A DNA stretch of 64,000 nt, from assembly GCF_001708445.1 (NCBI RefSeq), contig NZ_CP015637.1:5519001-5583000 (forward strand), in the 5' to 3' direction. Made by a program: the position numbers and the translations under genes. Below are positions 27,140 to 37,101 of the stretch, piece by piece. Each line of letters begins with the position of its first letter. The stretch's first letter is position 1. This DNA is from Pseudomonas fluorescens. GTDB lineage: Bacteria > Pseudomonadota > Gammaproteobacteria > Pseudomonadales > Pseudomonadaceae. The notes under the pieces are model-generated. The model had not been told where the DNA came from and made no database searches. It saw only the letters and a program-made list of their open reading frames with translations.

Positions 27140-27907
27140 TCAACGCGCGATAATCAACGGATGCCCACGCTCCGGGTGGAGCTGCACCAATACATCCAAA
27201 CCGAATACCGCTTTAAGCGGCTCAGGTCGCATCACCCGTGCCGGCGTGTCCAGTGCATGCGGACGCCCTTGGGACAGCAACAAGATCCGGTCACAGTAAC
27301 GCGCCGCCAGATTCAGATCATGGAGAATCACCAGCACAGCCGCGCCCCGATCGGCGAATGTCCGTATCGCCTGCAAGGTGGTGTGTTGGTGCAAGGGGTC
27401 CAGCATCGACGTCGGCTCATCCAACAACAACGTCTGCCCCTCCTCGCCCGGCCATAATTGCGCCATGACTCGCGCCAAATGCACACGCTGGCGTTCGCCG
27501 CCCGACAAGGCCAGGTAGCTGCGGCCGCTCAAATGCCCGACATCCGCGGCCAGCAGCGCTGCCTGGATAATCTCCTCATCACGCACCCGTCCGGTCTGAT
27601 GGGGCAAGCGCCCCATGCCTACCACCTCTTCGACGCGGAAGGCGAAGTCCAAGGTCGAACTTTGCGGCAATACCGCCAGGCGCTGGGCGCGCTGCGATCC
27701 GCTCCAGCCCTTCAGCTCCTGCTGATCCAGCCATACCTTGCCCTGGTCCGGCGGCAGTTCACCACACAACGCCCCCAGCAATGTGCTCTTGCCAGCACCA
27801 TTAGGCCCCAGCACACCGAGCACCTGACCCGGCAACAGGTCCAGGCTGACGTCCGCCAGCACGATTTTGCGACCACGCCGTATCTGCAGCGCCTCCACCC
27901 GCAACAT
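27140..27907 (-). CDS. hmuV: Haemin ABC transporter ATP-binding protein
   Basis: ATPase subunit that powers haem import across the inner membrane. The 255-residue product has Walker A GPNGAGKS (about residues 34-41), the signature [18 protein letters not shown], Walker B LLLDEPTS and the switch histidine in VILHDLNLA. It overlaps the hmuU stop by one base (TGATG) and is the last gene of hmuT-hmuU-hmuV. Called phuV in P. aeruginosa. Confidence 0.94.
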   Translation of the reverse strand: MLRVEALQIRRGRKIVLADVSLDLLPGQVLGVLGPNGAGKSTLLGALCGELPPDQGKVWLDQQELKGWSGSQRAQRLAVLPQSSTLDFAFRVEEVVGMGRLPHQTGRVRDEEIIQAALLAADVGHLSGRSYLALSGGERQRVHLARVMAQLWPGEEGQTLLLDEPTSMLDPLHQHTTLQAIRTFADRGAAVLVILHDLNLAARYCDRILLLSQGRPHALDTPARVMRPEPLKAVFGLDVLVQLHPERGHPLIIAR

Positions 27908-28944
27908 CAGGCGCGCCCTCGCAATAACAGATAAAGAAAGAACGGCGCGCCAATAAACGCCGTCACGATGCCGATCGGCAATTCAGCCGGCGCCAACGCC
28001 AAGCGGGCGACCAGATCCGCCAACAGCAGCAGGCTCGCACCTGCCAATATCGAGGCTGGCAACAACACCCGATGATCCGGCCCCGCCAGCAATCGCACCA
28101 AGTGCGGCACGACCAGCCCGACAAACCCAATCATTCCCGCTGCCGCCACGGCCGCTCCCACGCCGAGGGCCGTGCAAAACACCAATTCGCGCTTGAGGCG
28201 CTCTACATCAACGCCCAAGTGACTGGCTTCGGACTCACCAAGCAGCAGCGCATTCAACGCCTTCGCCCGGCGCGGCAACCACAGCGCCACACCGGCGCTC
28301 ACCAGCAGCAACGGCCACAGGCGCGAGTAGCTGGCGCCATTGAGACTGCCGAGGTTCCAGAAGGTCAGGGTCCGCAGGGTGGCGTCATCCGCCAGGTAGG
28401 TGAACAAACCCACCGCCGAGCTGGCGAGGGCTGTCAGCGCGATGCCGGCGAGCAGCATCGTCGCGACGTTAGTCTGGCCGTTGCGCCGCCCCAGCCGGTA
28501 GACCAGCGCCGTGACGCCAAGCCCACCGAGAAATGCACACAGCGATAATAGATAGGGGCCGAACGCGTCCGGCAAACCGCCGAAGAACGAACCACCGACA
28601 ATGGCGATGGCCGCCCCCAGCGCCGCACCGCTGGAGACCCCGACCAAACCCGGATCCGCCAACGGGTTGCGAAACAAGCCCTGCATCGCCACGCCTGACA
28701 ATGCCAGCACGCCCCCCACTGCCAGGCCCAGCAACGTCCGCGGCAAGCGAATTTGCCCCAGAATCAACTCCGCCTGCTCCAATCCCTGTGCCTCGATCGG
28801 CACGCCTACCAAGCGCAACGCCGCCTTGAGCGTATCCAACAGGGGCAAGCTGACCGGCCCCAGGGCCAATGAAAGCCAGATCGCCAGTGCACACAGCAGC
28901 GCCAGCCCGATAAACAGGGCTCGCGGCTTGACCAGGGTGGTCAT
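27907..28944 (-). CDS. hmuU: Haemin ABC transporter permease
   Basis: FecCD-family permease of 345 residues with about ten membrane segments. Typical stretches are [20 protein letters not shown] near the N-terminus and [20 protein letters not shown] near residue 270, the loop that contacts the ATPase. Its start overlaps the hmuT stop by ATGA and its stop overlaps hmuV, so all three are coupled. Called phuU in P. aeruginosa. Confidence 0.94.
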   Translation of the reverse strand: MTTLVKPRALFIGLALLCALAIWLSLALGPVSLPLLDTLKAALRLVGVPIEAQGLEQAELILGQIRLPRTLLGLAVGGVLALSGVAMQGLFRNPLADPGLVGVSSGAALGAAIAIVGGSFFGGLPDAFGPYLLSLCAFLGGLGVTALVYRLGRRNGQTNVATMLLAGIALTALASSAVGLFTYLADDATLRTLTFWNLGSLNGASYSRLWPLLLVSAGVALWLPRRAKALNALLLGESEASHLGVDVERLKRELVFCTALGVGAAVAAAGMIGFVGLVVPHLVRLLAGPDHRVLLPASILAGASLLLLADLVARLALAPAELPIGIVTAFIGAPFFLYLLLRGRA

Positions 28945-29819
28945 GGGGCCGGTTTAGCCTGGGATGGATAGAAGCCGGCGGACAACGCCGACAGGCTTTG
29001 CGGTAAACGCGGCCCGAGCCCGCCCACCAGCAGCGTCGGGTCCAGCTCAATTACCCGCCCATTCCTGGCCGCCGGGGTGGAAGCCAGTATCGGGTTCTCC
29101 TTGAACAGCGCAGCCCGTGCCGCATCGCCGCTGAGGGCGCGATCAGCGAACACCAGCACTTGCGGGCTCAGCCCCGCCAGCGACTCCACGGAAAACGGCT
29201 TATAGCCAATATGGGTTGCCAGGTTGCGCCCACCGGCCTGCCGCAGCATCCAATCAGCGGCAGTGTCCTTGCCGGCGATCAACGGCTTGCCACCCGCATT
29301 ACCGAGCAGCAGCAACACACCCGGCGCCTTTTGCGTGGCCTGCGCCTGGGCAACCCAACTTTTCTGCCGACCAAGGGCCTGCTCGTATCCCACAAACAAC
29401 TCGCGGCCCTTGGCCTCAGTGCCCAGCAACGTGCCCAGGCGCTCAAGGTTAGCCTTCAAGGCAGGCAAATCCGGTTGCGCCGAGAACATCTCCACCTGCA
29501 CACCCGCACCGCGAATCTGCGCCAGAACCGGCGGCGGCCCCATCTCTTCAGTGCCCACCAGGATCTGCGGACGCAGGCTGAGAATGCCTTCAGCCGACAA
29601 TTGCCGCTGATAGCCGATGCTTGGCAATGCCTTGAGGGACGCCGGATGCTGGCTGGTCGTATCGACGCCCACCAACTTCGATTCACCGCCCAGGGCCACG
29701 ACCCACTCAGACAAGGCCCCACCGGCACTCACCCAGCGCTGGGGCAGTTCAACGGCGCATGCCACGTGATTGACCAGCAGTCCGACAACAAGCGCAATAG
29801 CGCTGGCACTCAGTCGCAT
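28941..29819 (-). CDS. hmuT: Haemin periplasmic binding protein
   Basis: Carries haem from the outer-membrane receptor to HmuU. The ATG at 29819 gives a clean Sec signal (MRLSASAIALVVGLL...CA) with GGAAGGAA upstream; the frame is open to 29861 but that start would bury the signal. The 292-residue protein has the cluster A-2 binding-protein pattern RWVSAGGALSEWVVALGGES, then PSIGYQRQLSAEGILSLRPQ. The receptor phuR and the cytoplasmic haem carrier phuS, which sit next to this gene in P. aeruginosa, are not here. Called phuT there. Confidence 0.92.
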   Translation of the reverse strand: MRLSASAIALVVGLLVNHVACAVELPQRWVSAGGALSEWVVALGGESKLVGVDTTSQHPASLKALPSIGYQRQLSAEGILSLRPQILVGTEEMGPPPVLAQIRGAGVQVEMFSAQPDLPALKANLERLGTLLGTEAKGRELFVGYEQALGRQKSWVAQAQATQKAPGVLLLLGNAGGKPLIAGKDTAADWMLRQAGGRNLATHIGYKPFSVESLAGLSPQVLVFADRALSGDAARAALFKENPILASTPAARNGRVIELDPTLLVGGLGPRLPQSLSALSAGFYPSQAKPAP

Positions 29820-29932
29820 AACAGGGTTTCCTTCCAAGGGCGCGGCCACTGAGCCACTCATCGATGTGACAGGTCATCTCTGCCAGGCATCGTACTGAGC
29901 GCCCAGCCAGTCATCGTGCGAAGCTGGCATTT

Positions 29933-29951
29933 GATAATTGTTTGCATTTGA
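29933..29951. promoter_or_regulatory. Candidate Fur box between hmuT and the Rieske gene
   Basis: GATAATTGTTTGCATTTGA, read on the other strand, matches the Fur consensus at about 12 of 19 positions with a well-kept GATAAT half. It lies 114 bases before hmuT and 25 before the divergent Rieske gene, so it could serve either or both. Confidence 0.5.
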
Positions 29952-29975
29952 ACGTCAAGGCACTTAAGGATTGAA

Positions 29976-30293
29976 ATGAAGTTTCTCTGCCCTTCCGACA
30001 CCCTCGCCCCCAACAGCAGCCTCGGTTTTGATATCGACGGCTGCAAGCTGCTGGCCGTGCGTCGGGACGGCGTTGCCTACTTCTACGTCAACCGCTGCCC
30101 CCATCGCGGCATTCCACTGGAATGGCAGCCCGACCATTTCCTCGACGCCAGCGCCAGCCTGATCCAGTGCGCTACCCACGGCGCGCTGTTCCTGATCGAG
30201 AGCGGCGAGTGCATCGCCGGCCCCTGCGCCGGTCAAAGCCTCAAGGCTCTGGCCGGTCGAGAGGACGCACAAGGTTTGTGGGTAGAACTCTAG
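29976..30293 (+). CDS. Rieske-type [2Fe-2S] ferredoxin
   Basis: A 105-residue soluble protein made almost only of a Rieske fold. The ligands are in CPHRG (about residues 41-43) and CATHG (about 65-68), giving C-x-H-x21-C-x2-H. The role is unknown; small stand-alone Rieske proteins often serve oxygenases, but none is nearby. Its stop overlaps that of the converging sfsA gene on the palindrome CTAG (30290-30293). A candidate Fur box is just upstream. Confidence 0.9.
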   Translation: MKFLCPSDTLAPNSSLGFDIDGCKLLAVRRDGVAYFYVNRCPHRGIPLEWQPDHFLDASASLIQCATHGALFLIESGECIAGPCAGQSLKALAGREDAQGLWVEL

Positions 30294-31003
30294 TCGCCAA
30301 GCAGCACGTCCAGCCGGCGGTCCACGCAAATTTCCTCGGATGTAACACGTACGCCATACGCCAGCACCTCCACGCCCGCCGCCTTGGCTTCTCGCAGGGC
30401 GGCAGCATAGGCGGCGTCGATTTCCGCGGCCGGGCGCACGGCCTCAATGCCCGAGAGATTGACGCAATACAACTGCACCGCGCGTACACCGTCCCGGGCC
30501 AAGTAGGCCAACTCCCGCAGGTGTTTCGCGCCACGCTGGGTCACTGCATCGGGAAAAGCCGCAATCGCCGAGCCGTCAAAACCCAGCGTCACGCTTTTGA
30601 CTTCGACATAGGCCGCGCCATCGGGGTAATCCAGGCGAAAGTCGATACGGCTTTTCTCCTGACCGTAAGGCACCTCACGCTTCAACGCAGTAAAGCCGTT
30701 CAGTTCAGTAATTACCCCCGCACGCAGCGCCTCCTCGACCAACTGGTTGGCGCGGGCGGTATTGACGCAGGCCAGGCGGCCCTGTGGCGTTTCGGCGATT
30801 TCCCAAGTCCCGGGCAGCTTACGCTTCGGATCATTGGAACGACTGAACCAAACCTGCCCGCCTTCCACCATGCAATTAAGCATCGAACCGGTATTGGGGC
30901 AGTGAATGGTGAGCAACTCACCGGTAACGGTTTCGATATCGGTTAGGAAACGTTTGTAACGCCGGATCAACCGAGCTTCTTCGAGGGGAGGATGAAAGCG
31001 CAT
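30290..31003 (-). CDS. sfsA: SfsA family DNA-binding/nuclease-like protein
   Basis: The ATG at 31003 ([20 protein letters not shown]) overlaps the stop of the upstream aminotransferase gene by one base (TGATG); a TTG four codons earlier is rejected. The 237-residue length is normal. Family segments [11 protein letters not shown] and VEVKSVTL are seen; the latter carries nuclease-like acidic and lysine residues. SfsA was named as a sugar-fermentation stimulator in E. coli; its biochemical role in Pseudomonas is not established. Confidence 0.93.
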   Translation of the reverse strand: MRFHPPLEEARLIRRYKRFLTDIETVTGELLTIHCPNTGSMLNCMVEGGQVWFSRSNDPKRKLPGTWEIAETPQGRLACVNTARANQLVEEALRAGVITELNGFTALKREVPYGQEKSRIDFRLDYPDGAAYVEVKSVTLGFDGSAIAAFPDAVTQRGAKHLRELAYLARDGVRAVQLYCVNLSGIEAVRPAAEIDAAYAAALREAKAAGVEVLAYGVRVTSEEICVDRRLDVLLGD

Positions 31004-32175
31004 CAGCCTTGCCAACTCTGCAAGCCGCGGGCGATCCGTTCGACAGCTTCCTGTAGTCGATCAAGATTTTGCGTGTAGGCAAAGCGCACATGATGGCTGG
31101 CTTTATACCGGCCGAAATCCAGACCGGGCGTAAACGCGACATGCTGGGTTTCCAGGAAATGACGGCAGAACGCGAAGGCATCGCCGCCGAACGCGCTGAT
31201 ATCCGCGTACAAATAGAACGCACCTTCCGGCTCTATCGCAATGCCGAACCCCAACTCACGCAGTGCCGGCAGCAGGAAGTCCCGACGCCGACCGAATTCG
31301 GCGCGCCGCGCTTCCAGAATGCTCAGGGTTTGCGGGGTGAAACAAGCCAAGGCAGCGTACTGCGCCATGCTCGGTGCACTGATGTAGAGGTTCTGCGCCA
31401 GCTTCTCCAACTCGCCCACCGCATCGGGCGGCGCCACCAGCCACCCCAGGCGCCACCCGGTCATGCCGAAGTACTTCGAAAAACTATTGAGGACGAAGGC
31501 ATCGTCGTCGACCTCCAGCACGCTGGCGGCATCGGTGCCATAGGTGAGGCCATGGTAGATCTCGTCCACTACCAGGTGGCCGTTACGTGCCTTGATCGCA
31601 TTCGACAACCCGGACAATTCGTCACGCGTGAGGAGAGTGCCTGTCGGGTTGGCCGGAGACGCGACCAGTGCACCCACGCTGTCCTCGCTCCAGTGCCTGG
31701 CCACCAACTCGGCGGTCAATTGATAGCGAACATCGGGGCCCACCGGTACCAACTGCGCCGCGCCCTCGACCAGGCGCAGGAAGTGCCGGTTGCATGGATA
31801 GCCGGGGTCTGCCAACAGCCAGTGCTTGCCTGGATCCACCAGCAGACTGCTGGCCAGCAACAATGCGCCGGAGCCACCAGGCGTGATCAGGATTCGCTCG
31901 GGATCGACGCTCAAGCCATAGCGTTGCTGGTAGAAGCCACTGATGGCCTGGCGCAGTTCCGGCAGGCCACGGGCGGCGGTGTAGCGGGTCTTGCCACTGG
32001 CCAGTGCGGCTTGGCCAGCCTGGATGATCGGTTCGGCAGTGGTGAAGTCCGGCTCGCCGATTTCCAGGTGGATCACATCATGGCCAGCCGCCTGCAACTC
32101 GTTGGCTCGCGCCAGCAACGCCATGACATGAAAAGGTTCGATGGCGCGACTGCGCGCACTGTAGGGCTGAGCCAT
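31003..32175 (-). CDS. PLP-dependent aminotransferase, class I/II
   Basis: The 390-residue enzyme has fold type I features: EIGEPDF near residue 40, [11 protein letters not shown] (phosphate cup), [21 protein letters not shown] (the Asp that pairs with the PLP nitrogen), and the lysine in [16 protein letters not shown] that binds PLP. The arginine for the substrate carboxylate is in HHVRFAY. It resembles AspC/AlaA-like enzymes, but the substrate cannot be read from the sequence. Coupled to sfsA downstream. Confidence 0.9.
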   Translation of the reverse strand: MAQPYSARSRAIEPFHVMALLARANELQAAGHDVIHLEIGEPDFTTAEPIIQAGQAALASGKTRYTAARGLPELRQAISGFYQQRYGLSVDPERILITPGGSGALLLASSLLVDPGKHWLLADPGYPCNRHFLRLVEGAAQLVPVGPDVRYQLTAELVARHWSEDSVGALVASPANPTGTLLTRDELSGLSNAIKARNGHLVVDEIYHGLTYGTDAASVLEVDDDAFVLNSFSKYFGMTGWRLGWLVAPPDAVGELEKLAQNLYISAPSMAQYAALACFTPQTLSILEARRAEFGRRRDFLLPALRELGFGIAIEPEGAFYLYADISAFGGDAFAFCRHFLETQHVAFTPGLDFGRYKASHHVRFAYTQNLDRLQEAVERIARGLQSWQG

Positions 32176-32495
32176 TAGCCTTCCTTAACGTTAAGAACAA
32201 AATCAGGATTCTACCGAACCCCCACGCTAAAACATGCTCTATTGCCTGCTCGGCCATTCAAGAAGAGCCCGGCAAGCGCTTGCAGAACGACTAAAATCAA
32301 TATCCGAGGCGATGCACACCCAACCATGGCGGGCTGCTGCAATTTGCAACCCCTGCGCGATGGGCCTCGACAACCGGGAGTGGCGCACCCTGAATCTATC
32401 TGGTAAGTTCGCCCGCTTGCAGCCGCAGGGCCGGCAGGTGTCGGTGACGTTGCAATCCTGCGCAATGGATTAGAAGAGTGAGAGGCGGTCTATTC
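32176..32495 (+). promoter_or_regulatory. dksA upstream region
   Basis: A 320-base gap between the divergent aminotransferase gene and dksA. A 79-codon frame (32234-32473) exists but has no ribosome site I trust and no recognisable family, so I do not call it. The gap presumably holds promoters for both neighbours. No strong hairpin or repeat stands out. Confidence 0.4.
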
Positions 32496-32930
32496 ATGTC
32501 CACCCAAGCAAAGCAACAGAGCATCAGCGGCTTCGAACCATACGTAGAGAAGAAAGGTGAAGAGTACATGGGCGAGCCCATGCGCGAGCATTTCACCAAG
32601 ATCCTTAACAAGTGGAAACAGGACTTGATGCAAGAGGTCGACCGCACCGTCGACCATATGAAGGACGAAGCAGCCAACTTCCCTGATCCGGCCGACCGTG
32701 CGAGCCAGGAAGAAGAGTTCGCCCTTGAACTGCGCGCCCGGGATCGTGAGCGCAAGCTGATCAAGAAGATCGACAAGACACTGCAGTTGATCAAGGACGA
32801 AGAATACGGCTGGTGCGAATCCTGCGGCGTCGAGATCGGAATTCGCCGCCTGGAAGCTCGTCCAACCGCGGACCTGTGCGTAGACTGCAAGACCTTGGCT
32901 GAAATCAAGGAGAAACAGGTCGGCAAGTAA
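32496..32930 (+). CDS. dksA: RNA polymerase-binding transcription factor DksA
   Basis: DksA binds in the secondary channel of RNA polymerase and with ppGpp shifts transcription during starvation. The ATG at 32496 gives 144 residues starting MSTQAKQQSISGFEPY; six extra codons upstream are unlikely. It has the coiled coil (about 35-105) with the tip DPADRASQEEE, and a zinc finger of four cysteines (CESC and CVDC at about 109-133). This is the zinc-binding long form, not DksA2. Confidence 0.97.
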   Translation: MSTQAKQQSISGFEPYVEKKGEEYMGEPMREHFTKILNKWKQDLMQEVDRTVDHMKDEAANFPDPADRASQEEEFALELRARDRERKLIKKIDKTLQLIKDEEYGWCESCGVEIGIRRLEARPTADLCVDCKTLAEIKEKQVGK

Positions 32931-32949
32931 TCCCTGCCGAACTGGACGA

Positions 32950-32976
32950 ATGGGGCGTACAAACGCCCCATTTTTG
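32950..32976 (+). terminator. Terminator after dksA
   Basis: ATGGGGCGT...ACGCCCCAT stem with a short loop, followed by TTTTTG. It lies 20 bases after the dksA stop and 39 before gluQ. Confidence 0.85.
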
Positions 32977-33014
32977 TTTCTGGCGTTTACCGGTTTTCCA
33001 GTAGTATCCGGCCC

Positions 33015-33902
33015 ATGACAGCCTCTACCTATATTGGGCGTTTCGCCCCTACGCCCAGCGGCCATTTGCACTTCGGCTCGCTGGTCGCCGCCCTCGCTTC
33101 CTACCTCGACGCTCGCGCCAATCACGGCCGTTGGCTGATGCGCATGGAAGACCTCGACCCTCCCCGCGAAGAGCCCGGCGCCCAGGCGGCCATTCTCCAG
33201 GCCCTTGAAAGCTATGGTTTCGAGTGGGACGGCGAACTGGTCCGACAAAGCGATCGACATGATGCCTACGCCAAAGTGCTGAACGATCTGTTCAATCATG
33301 GCCTGGCCTACGCCTGCACCTGCTCGCGCAAACAACTGGAACCTTACAACGGCATTTACCCTGGCCTCTGCCGCAATGCCGGGCACGACCAGCAAGATGC
33401 CGCCATTCGGTTGCGCGTCCCCGAGTTGGAATACCACTTTATCGACCGAGTACAGGGCGAATTCCGACAACATCTGGGCCGCGACGTAGGCGATTTCGTC
33501 ATCCGCCGCCGCGACGGCCTCTACGCCTATCAGCTGGCGGTTGTCCTCGACGATGCCTGGCAGGGTGTTACCGATATCGTGCGCGGCGCCGACCTGCTGG
33601 ACTCCACGCCGCGCCAGTTGTACCTGCAAGAGTTGCTGGGCCTGCGCCAGCCGCGCTATCTGCATGTACCGCTGGTCGTCCAGCCGGACGGTAACAAGCT
33701 GGGCAAGTCCTACCGTTCCCCGCCATTGACGAAAGACCAGGCCACGCCTTTGCTGTTAAGAGCCTTGCGTGCCCTCGGCCAGCAACCCGGCGACGAACTG
33801 CTCCACGCCAGCCCACGGGAGCTGCTGGATTGGGGCATTCAACAGTGGGATGCCTCGCTGATTCCACGCACACTCACGCTGGCAGAATCGCAGTTGCGCT
33901 GA
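33015..33902 (+). CDS. gluQ: Glutamyl-Q tRNA(Asp) synthetase
   Basis: Attaches glutamate to queuosine-34 of tRNA-Asp; a shortened GluRS-like enzyme without an anticodon-binding domain. The 295-residue protein shows the class I signature GRFAPTPSGHLHFGSLVAA, the zinc-binding region CTCSRKQL...YPGLCR, and KLGKS in place of KMSKS. The order dksA-gluQ is conserved in many gamma-proteobacteria and gluQ is often expressed from the dksA promoter; the hairpin between them may moderate this. Also named gluQRS. Confidence 0.95.
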   Translation: MTASTYIGRFAPTPSGHLHFGSLVAALASYLDARANHGRWLMRMEDLDPPREEPGAQAAILQALESYGFEWDGELVRQSDRHDAYAKVLNDLFNHGLAYACTCSRKQLEPYNGIYPGLCRNAGHDQQDAAIRLRVPELEYHFIDRVQGEFRQHLGRDVGDFVIRRRDGLYAYQLAVVLDDAWQGVTDIVRGADLLDSTPRQLYLQELLGLRQPRYLHVPLVVQPDGNKLGKSYRSPPLTKDQATPLLLRALRALGQQPGDELLHASPRELLDWGIQQWDASLIPRTLTLAESQLR

Positions 33903-33964
33903 AGGCGCTTGCAGCTTGCCAGCCATCCGTTACCATCGCCGCAGTTTTTCAATCAGAGGCCAAC

Positions 33965-34141
33965 ATGTACATCTATCGATTGGTCCTGCTGCTGGTCGTC
34001 GGGATCTACCTGTTTTCCCCCGCCATCATGGATTGGTGGATCGACGCCACGGGCGCCTGGTATCGGCCTTACCTACTGTGGCTGATCCTGATCGTCGTGA
34101 CCTTTATCCTGCAGAGCCAAAAAGATGCCGATGAGCTTTAG
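33965..34141 (+). CDS. cbrX: CbrX small membrane protein
   Basis: A 58-residue protein with two predicted membrane helices (about 5-20 and 38-52) separated by DWWIDATGAWYRP. It overlaps the start of cbrA by 11-17 bases. It fits the small ORF CbrX described upstream of cbrA in Pseudomonas, whose translation is coupled to cbrA. GAGGC lies 5 bases before the ATG. The role beyond coupling is uncertain. Confidence 0.85.
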   Translation: MYIYRLVLLLVVGIYLFSPAIMDWWIDATGAWYRPYLLWLILIVVTFILQSQKDADEL

Positions 34142-37079
34142 CCTCACCCAGATGCTGCTGATCAGCGCCGCCTACCTGGCTGCCTTGTTCGCAGTGGCCT
34201 GGATCAGTGAGCGCGGAATGATTCCGCGGGCGATCATTCGCCATCCATTGACCTACACCTTGTCCTTGGGCGTCTACGCCAGCGCCTGGGCGTTCTATGG
34301 CACCGTGGGCCTGGCCTATCAGTACGGCTATGGCTTCCTCTCCAGCTACCTCGGGGTGTCCGGGGCATTTCTGCTGGCGCCGGTGCTGCTGTACCCGATC
34401 CTGAAGATCACCCGCACCTACCAGTTGTCATCCCTGGCCGATCTCTTCGCCTTCCGCTTTCGCAGTACCTGGGCCGGCGCACTGACCACCATTTTCATGC
34501 TGATCGGCGTGTTGCCCCTATTGGCCCTGCAGATGCAGGCAGTGGCCGACTCCATCAGCATCCTCACTCGCGAGCCGGTGCAACATCGCGTCGCCCTGGC
34601 GTTCTGCGCGTTGATCACACTGTTCACGATTTTCTTCGGCTCACGCCATATCGCCACGCGCGAGAAACACGAAGGCCTGGTATTTGCGATCGCCTTCGAG
34701 TCGGTGATCAAGCTGATCGCCATCGGCGGCGTTGGCCTCTACGCGCTCTACGGCGTATTCGACGGCCCGCAACAGCTGGAACTGTGGCTGCTGCAAAACC
34801 AGACCGCTCTCGCCGCCCTGCACACGCCCTTGCAGGAAGGCCCGTGGCGCACGCTATTGCTGGTGTTCTTCGCCTCCGCGATCGTGATGCCGCACATGTA
34901 TCACATGACCTTCACCGAGAACCTCAACCCGCGTTCGCTGGTCAGCGCCAGCTGGGGTTTGCCACTGTTCCTGCTGTTGATGAGCCTGGCCGTGCCGCTG
35001 ATCCTGTGGGCTGGCCTGAAGCTGGGGGCCACTACCAACCCTGAGTATTTCACCCTCGGTATCGGCATCGCCGCCAACAGCCCGGCCCTGGCGCTGCTGG
35101 CCTATGTCGGCGGCTTATCGGCAGCCAGCGGGCTGATCATCGTCACGACGCTGGCACTCTCCGGCATGGCGCTGAACCACCTGGTGCTACCGCTGTACCA
35201 GCCCCCCGCAGAAGGCAATATCTACCGCTGGCTGAAATGGACACGCCGCGCACTGATCGTCGCGATCATCATGGCCGGTTACGGTTTCTACCTGCTGCTG
35301 GGTGCGGGGCAAGACCTGGCCAATCTCGGCATCGTCGCGTTTGTGGCCACCTTGCAGTTCTTGCCGGGCGTGTTGTCGGTGCTGTACTGGCCGACCGCCA
35401 ATCGCCGTGGGTTTATCGCCGGGCTGCTGGCGGGGATCCTGGTATGGCTCGTCACCATGCTGCTACCGCTGGTCGGCAACTTGCAGGGTTTCTACATCCC
35501 GCTGCTGAACATGATCTACGTGCTGGATGACACCAGTTGGCACATGGCGGCGATTGCCTCGCTGGCCGCCAACGTATTGATGTTCACCCTGATCTCGCTG
35601 TTCACCAACGCCAGCCCGGAAGAAACCAGCGCCGCCGAGGCCTGCGCGGTGGACAATGTGCGGCGCCCGCAACGCCGAGAGCTGCATGCGGCTTCGCCCC
35701 AGGAGTTCGCCACACAACTGGCCAAACCGCTGGGGGCCAAGGCAGCGCAGAAGGAGGTCGAACAGGCGCTGCGCGATCTTTACCTGCCGTTCGACGAACG
35801 GCGCCCCTATGCCTTGCGCCGACTGCGTGATCGCATCGAGGCCAACCTGTCCGGGTTGATGGGGCCCAGCGTATCCCAGGACATGGTGGAAACCTTCCTG
35901 CCCTACAAGGCGGGTGGCGAAAACTACGTCACCGAAGACATCCATTTCATCGAGAGCCGGCTGGAGGATTACCACTCACGCCTCACCGGCCTTGCCGCCG
36001 AACTCGATGCCCTGCGCCGCTACCACCGCCAGACCCTGCAGGAACTGCCCATGGGCGTCTGCTCCCTGGCCAAGGACCAAGAGATCCTGATGTGGAACAA
36101 GGCCATGGAAGAACTCACCGGTATCGCCGCACAACGTGTAGTAGGTTCGCGCCTCAATACCCTGGGTGATCCGTGGAAAGAACTGCTGCAGGGGTTTATC
36201 AACCTGCCCGACGAACACCTGCACAAACAGCACCTGGCCCTCGACGGCCAGACCCGCTGGCTCAACCTGCACAAAGCCGCCATCGACGAACCCCTGGCCC
36301 CCGGAAATAGTGGCCTGGTGCTGCTGGTGGAAGACTTGACCGACACCCAGATGCTCGAAGACAAGCTGGTGCACTCCGAGCGCCTGGCCAGCATTGGCCG
36401 CCTGGCTGCGGGCGTTGCCCATGAAATCGGCAATCCGATTACCGGTATCGCATGCCTCGCGCAGAACCTGCGGGAAGAGCGCGAAGAAGACGGTGAAATC
36501 ATCGAGATCAGCGGGCAAATCCTCGAACAGACCAAGCGCGTATCGCGCATAGTGCAGTCGCTGATGAGCTTTGCCCATGCCGGCGCCCACCAGAACCAGG
36601 ACGAGGCGGTGTGCCTGGCCGAAGTGGCGCAGGATGCCATTGGGCTGCTGGCGTTGAACCGGCGTAATTTCGAAGTACAGTTCTTCAATTTGTGCGACCC
36701 GGACCACTGGGTCGACGGTGACTCCCAGCGCCTGGCGCAGGTGTTGATCAATCTACTGTCCAACGCCCGCGATGCGTCCCCTCCCCACAGTGCGGTACGC
36801 GTCAAGAGCGAGGCTTTCGAGCACACGGTCGACCTGATCGTGGAGGACGAAGGCAGCGGCATTCCACAGAACATCATGGACCGATTGTTCGAACCCTTCT
36901 TCACCACCAAGGACCCAGGTGAAGGTACCGGTCTGGGCCTTGCACTGGTCTATTCCATCGTTGAAGAGCATTATGGACAAATCACCATCGACAGCCCGGC
37001 TGACACCGAAAGCCAACGCGGCACCCGTATTCGGGTGACCTTGCCGCGTCATGTCGAAGCGACGTCCGCTGTGAACTGA
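34125..37079 (+). CDS. cbrA: CbrA sensor histidine kinase with transporter domain
   Basis: Senses carbon-nitrogen status (and histidine in P. fluorescens) and phosphorylates CbrB. The 984-residue protein has an N-terminal SLC5/sodium-solute symporter-like region of about thirteen membrane segments (to about 510), a linker and a PAS domain (from [15 protein letters not shown]), the DHp helix [16 protein letters not shown] with His at about 766, and a HATPase domain with [17 protein letters not shown] and [11 protein letters not shown]. Two ATGs lie close together (34125 and 34131); both overlap cbrX, and either may be used. Confidence 0.94.
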   Translation: MPMSFSLTQMLLISAAYLAALFAVAWISERGMIPRAIIRHPLTYTLSLGVYASAWAFYGTVGLAYQYGYGFLSSYLGVSGAFLLAPVLLYPILKITRTYQLSSLADLFAFRFRSTWAGALTTIFMLIGVLPLLALQMQAVADSISILTREPVQHRVALAFCALITLFTIFFGSRHIATREKHEGLVFAIAFESVIKLIAIGGVGLYALYGVFDGPQQLELWLLQNQTALAALHTPLQEGPWRTLLLVFFASAIVMPHMYHMTFTENLNPRSLVSASWGLPLFLLLMSLAVPLILWAGLKLGATTNPEYFTLGIGIAANSPALALLAYVGGLSAASGLIIVTTLALSGMALNHLVLPLYQPPAEGNIYRWLKWTRRALIVAIIMAGYGFYLLLGAGQDLANLGIVAFVATLQFLPGVLSVLYWPTANRRGFIAGLLAGILVWLVTMLLPLVGNLQGFYIPLLNMIYVLDDTSWHMAAIASLAANVLMFTLISLFTNASPEETSAAEACAVDNVRRPQRRELHAASPQEFATQLAKPLGAKAAQKEVEQALRDLYLPFDERRPYALRRLRDRIEANLSGLMGPSVSQDMVETFLPYKAGGENYVTEDIHFIESRLEDYHSRLTGLAAELDALRRYHRQTLQELPMGVCSLAKDQEILMWNKAMEELTGIAAQRVVGSRLNTLGDPWKELLQGFINLPDEHLHKQHLALDGQTRWLNLHKAAIDEPLAPGNSGLVLLVEDLTDTQMLEDKLVHSERLASIGRLAAGVAHEIGNPITGIACLAQNLREEREEDGEIIEISGQILEQTKRVSRIVQSLMSFAHAGAHQNQDEAVCLAEVAQDAIGLLALNRRNFEVQFFNLCDPDHWVDGDSQRLAQVLINLLSNARDASPPHSAVRVKSEAFEHTVDLIVEDEGSGIPQNIMDRLFEPFFTTKDPGEGTGLGLALVYSIVEEHYGQITIDSPADTESQRGTRIRVTLPRHVEATSAVN

Positions 37080-37101
37080 GACCGTCGAGAGAATTGAATC
37101 A

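Noticed and set aside
32234..32473. 79-codon frame upstream of dksA
   Set aside because: No ribosome site, no recognised family and unusual composition; probably chance.
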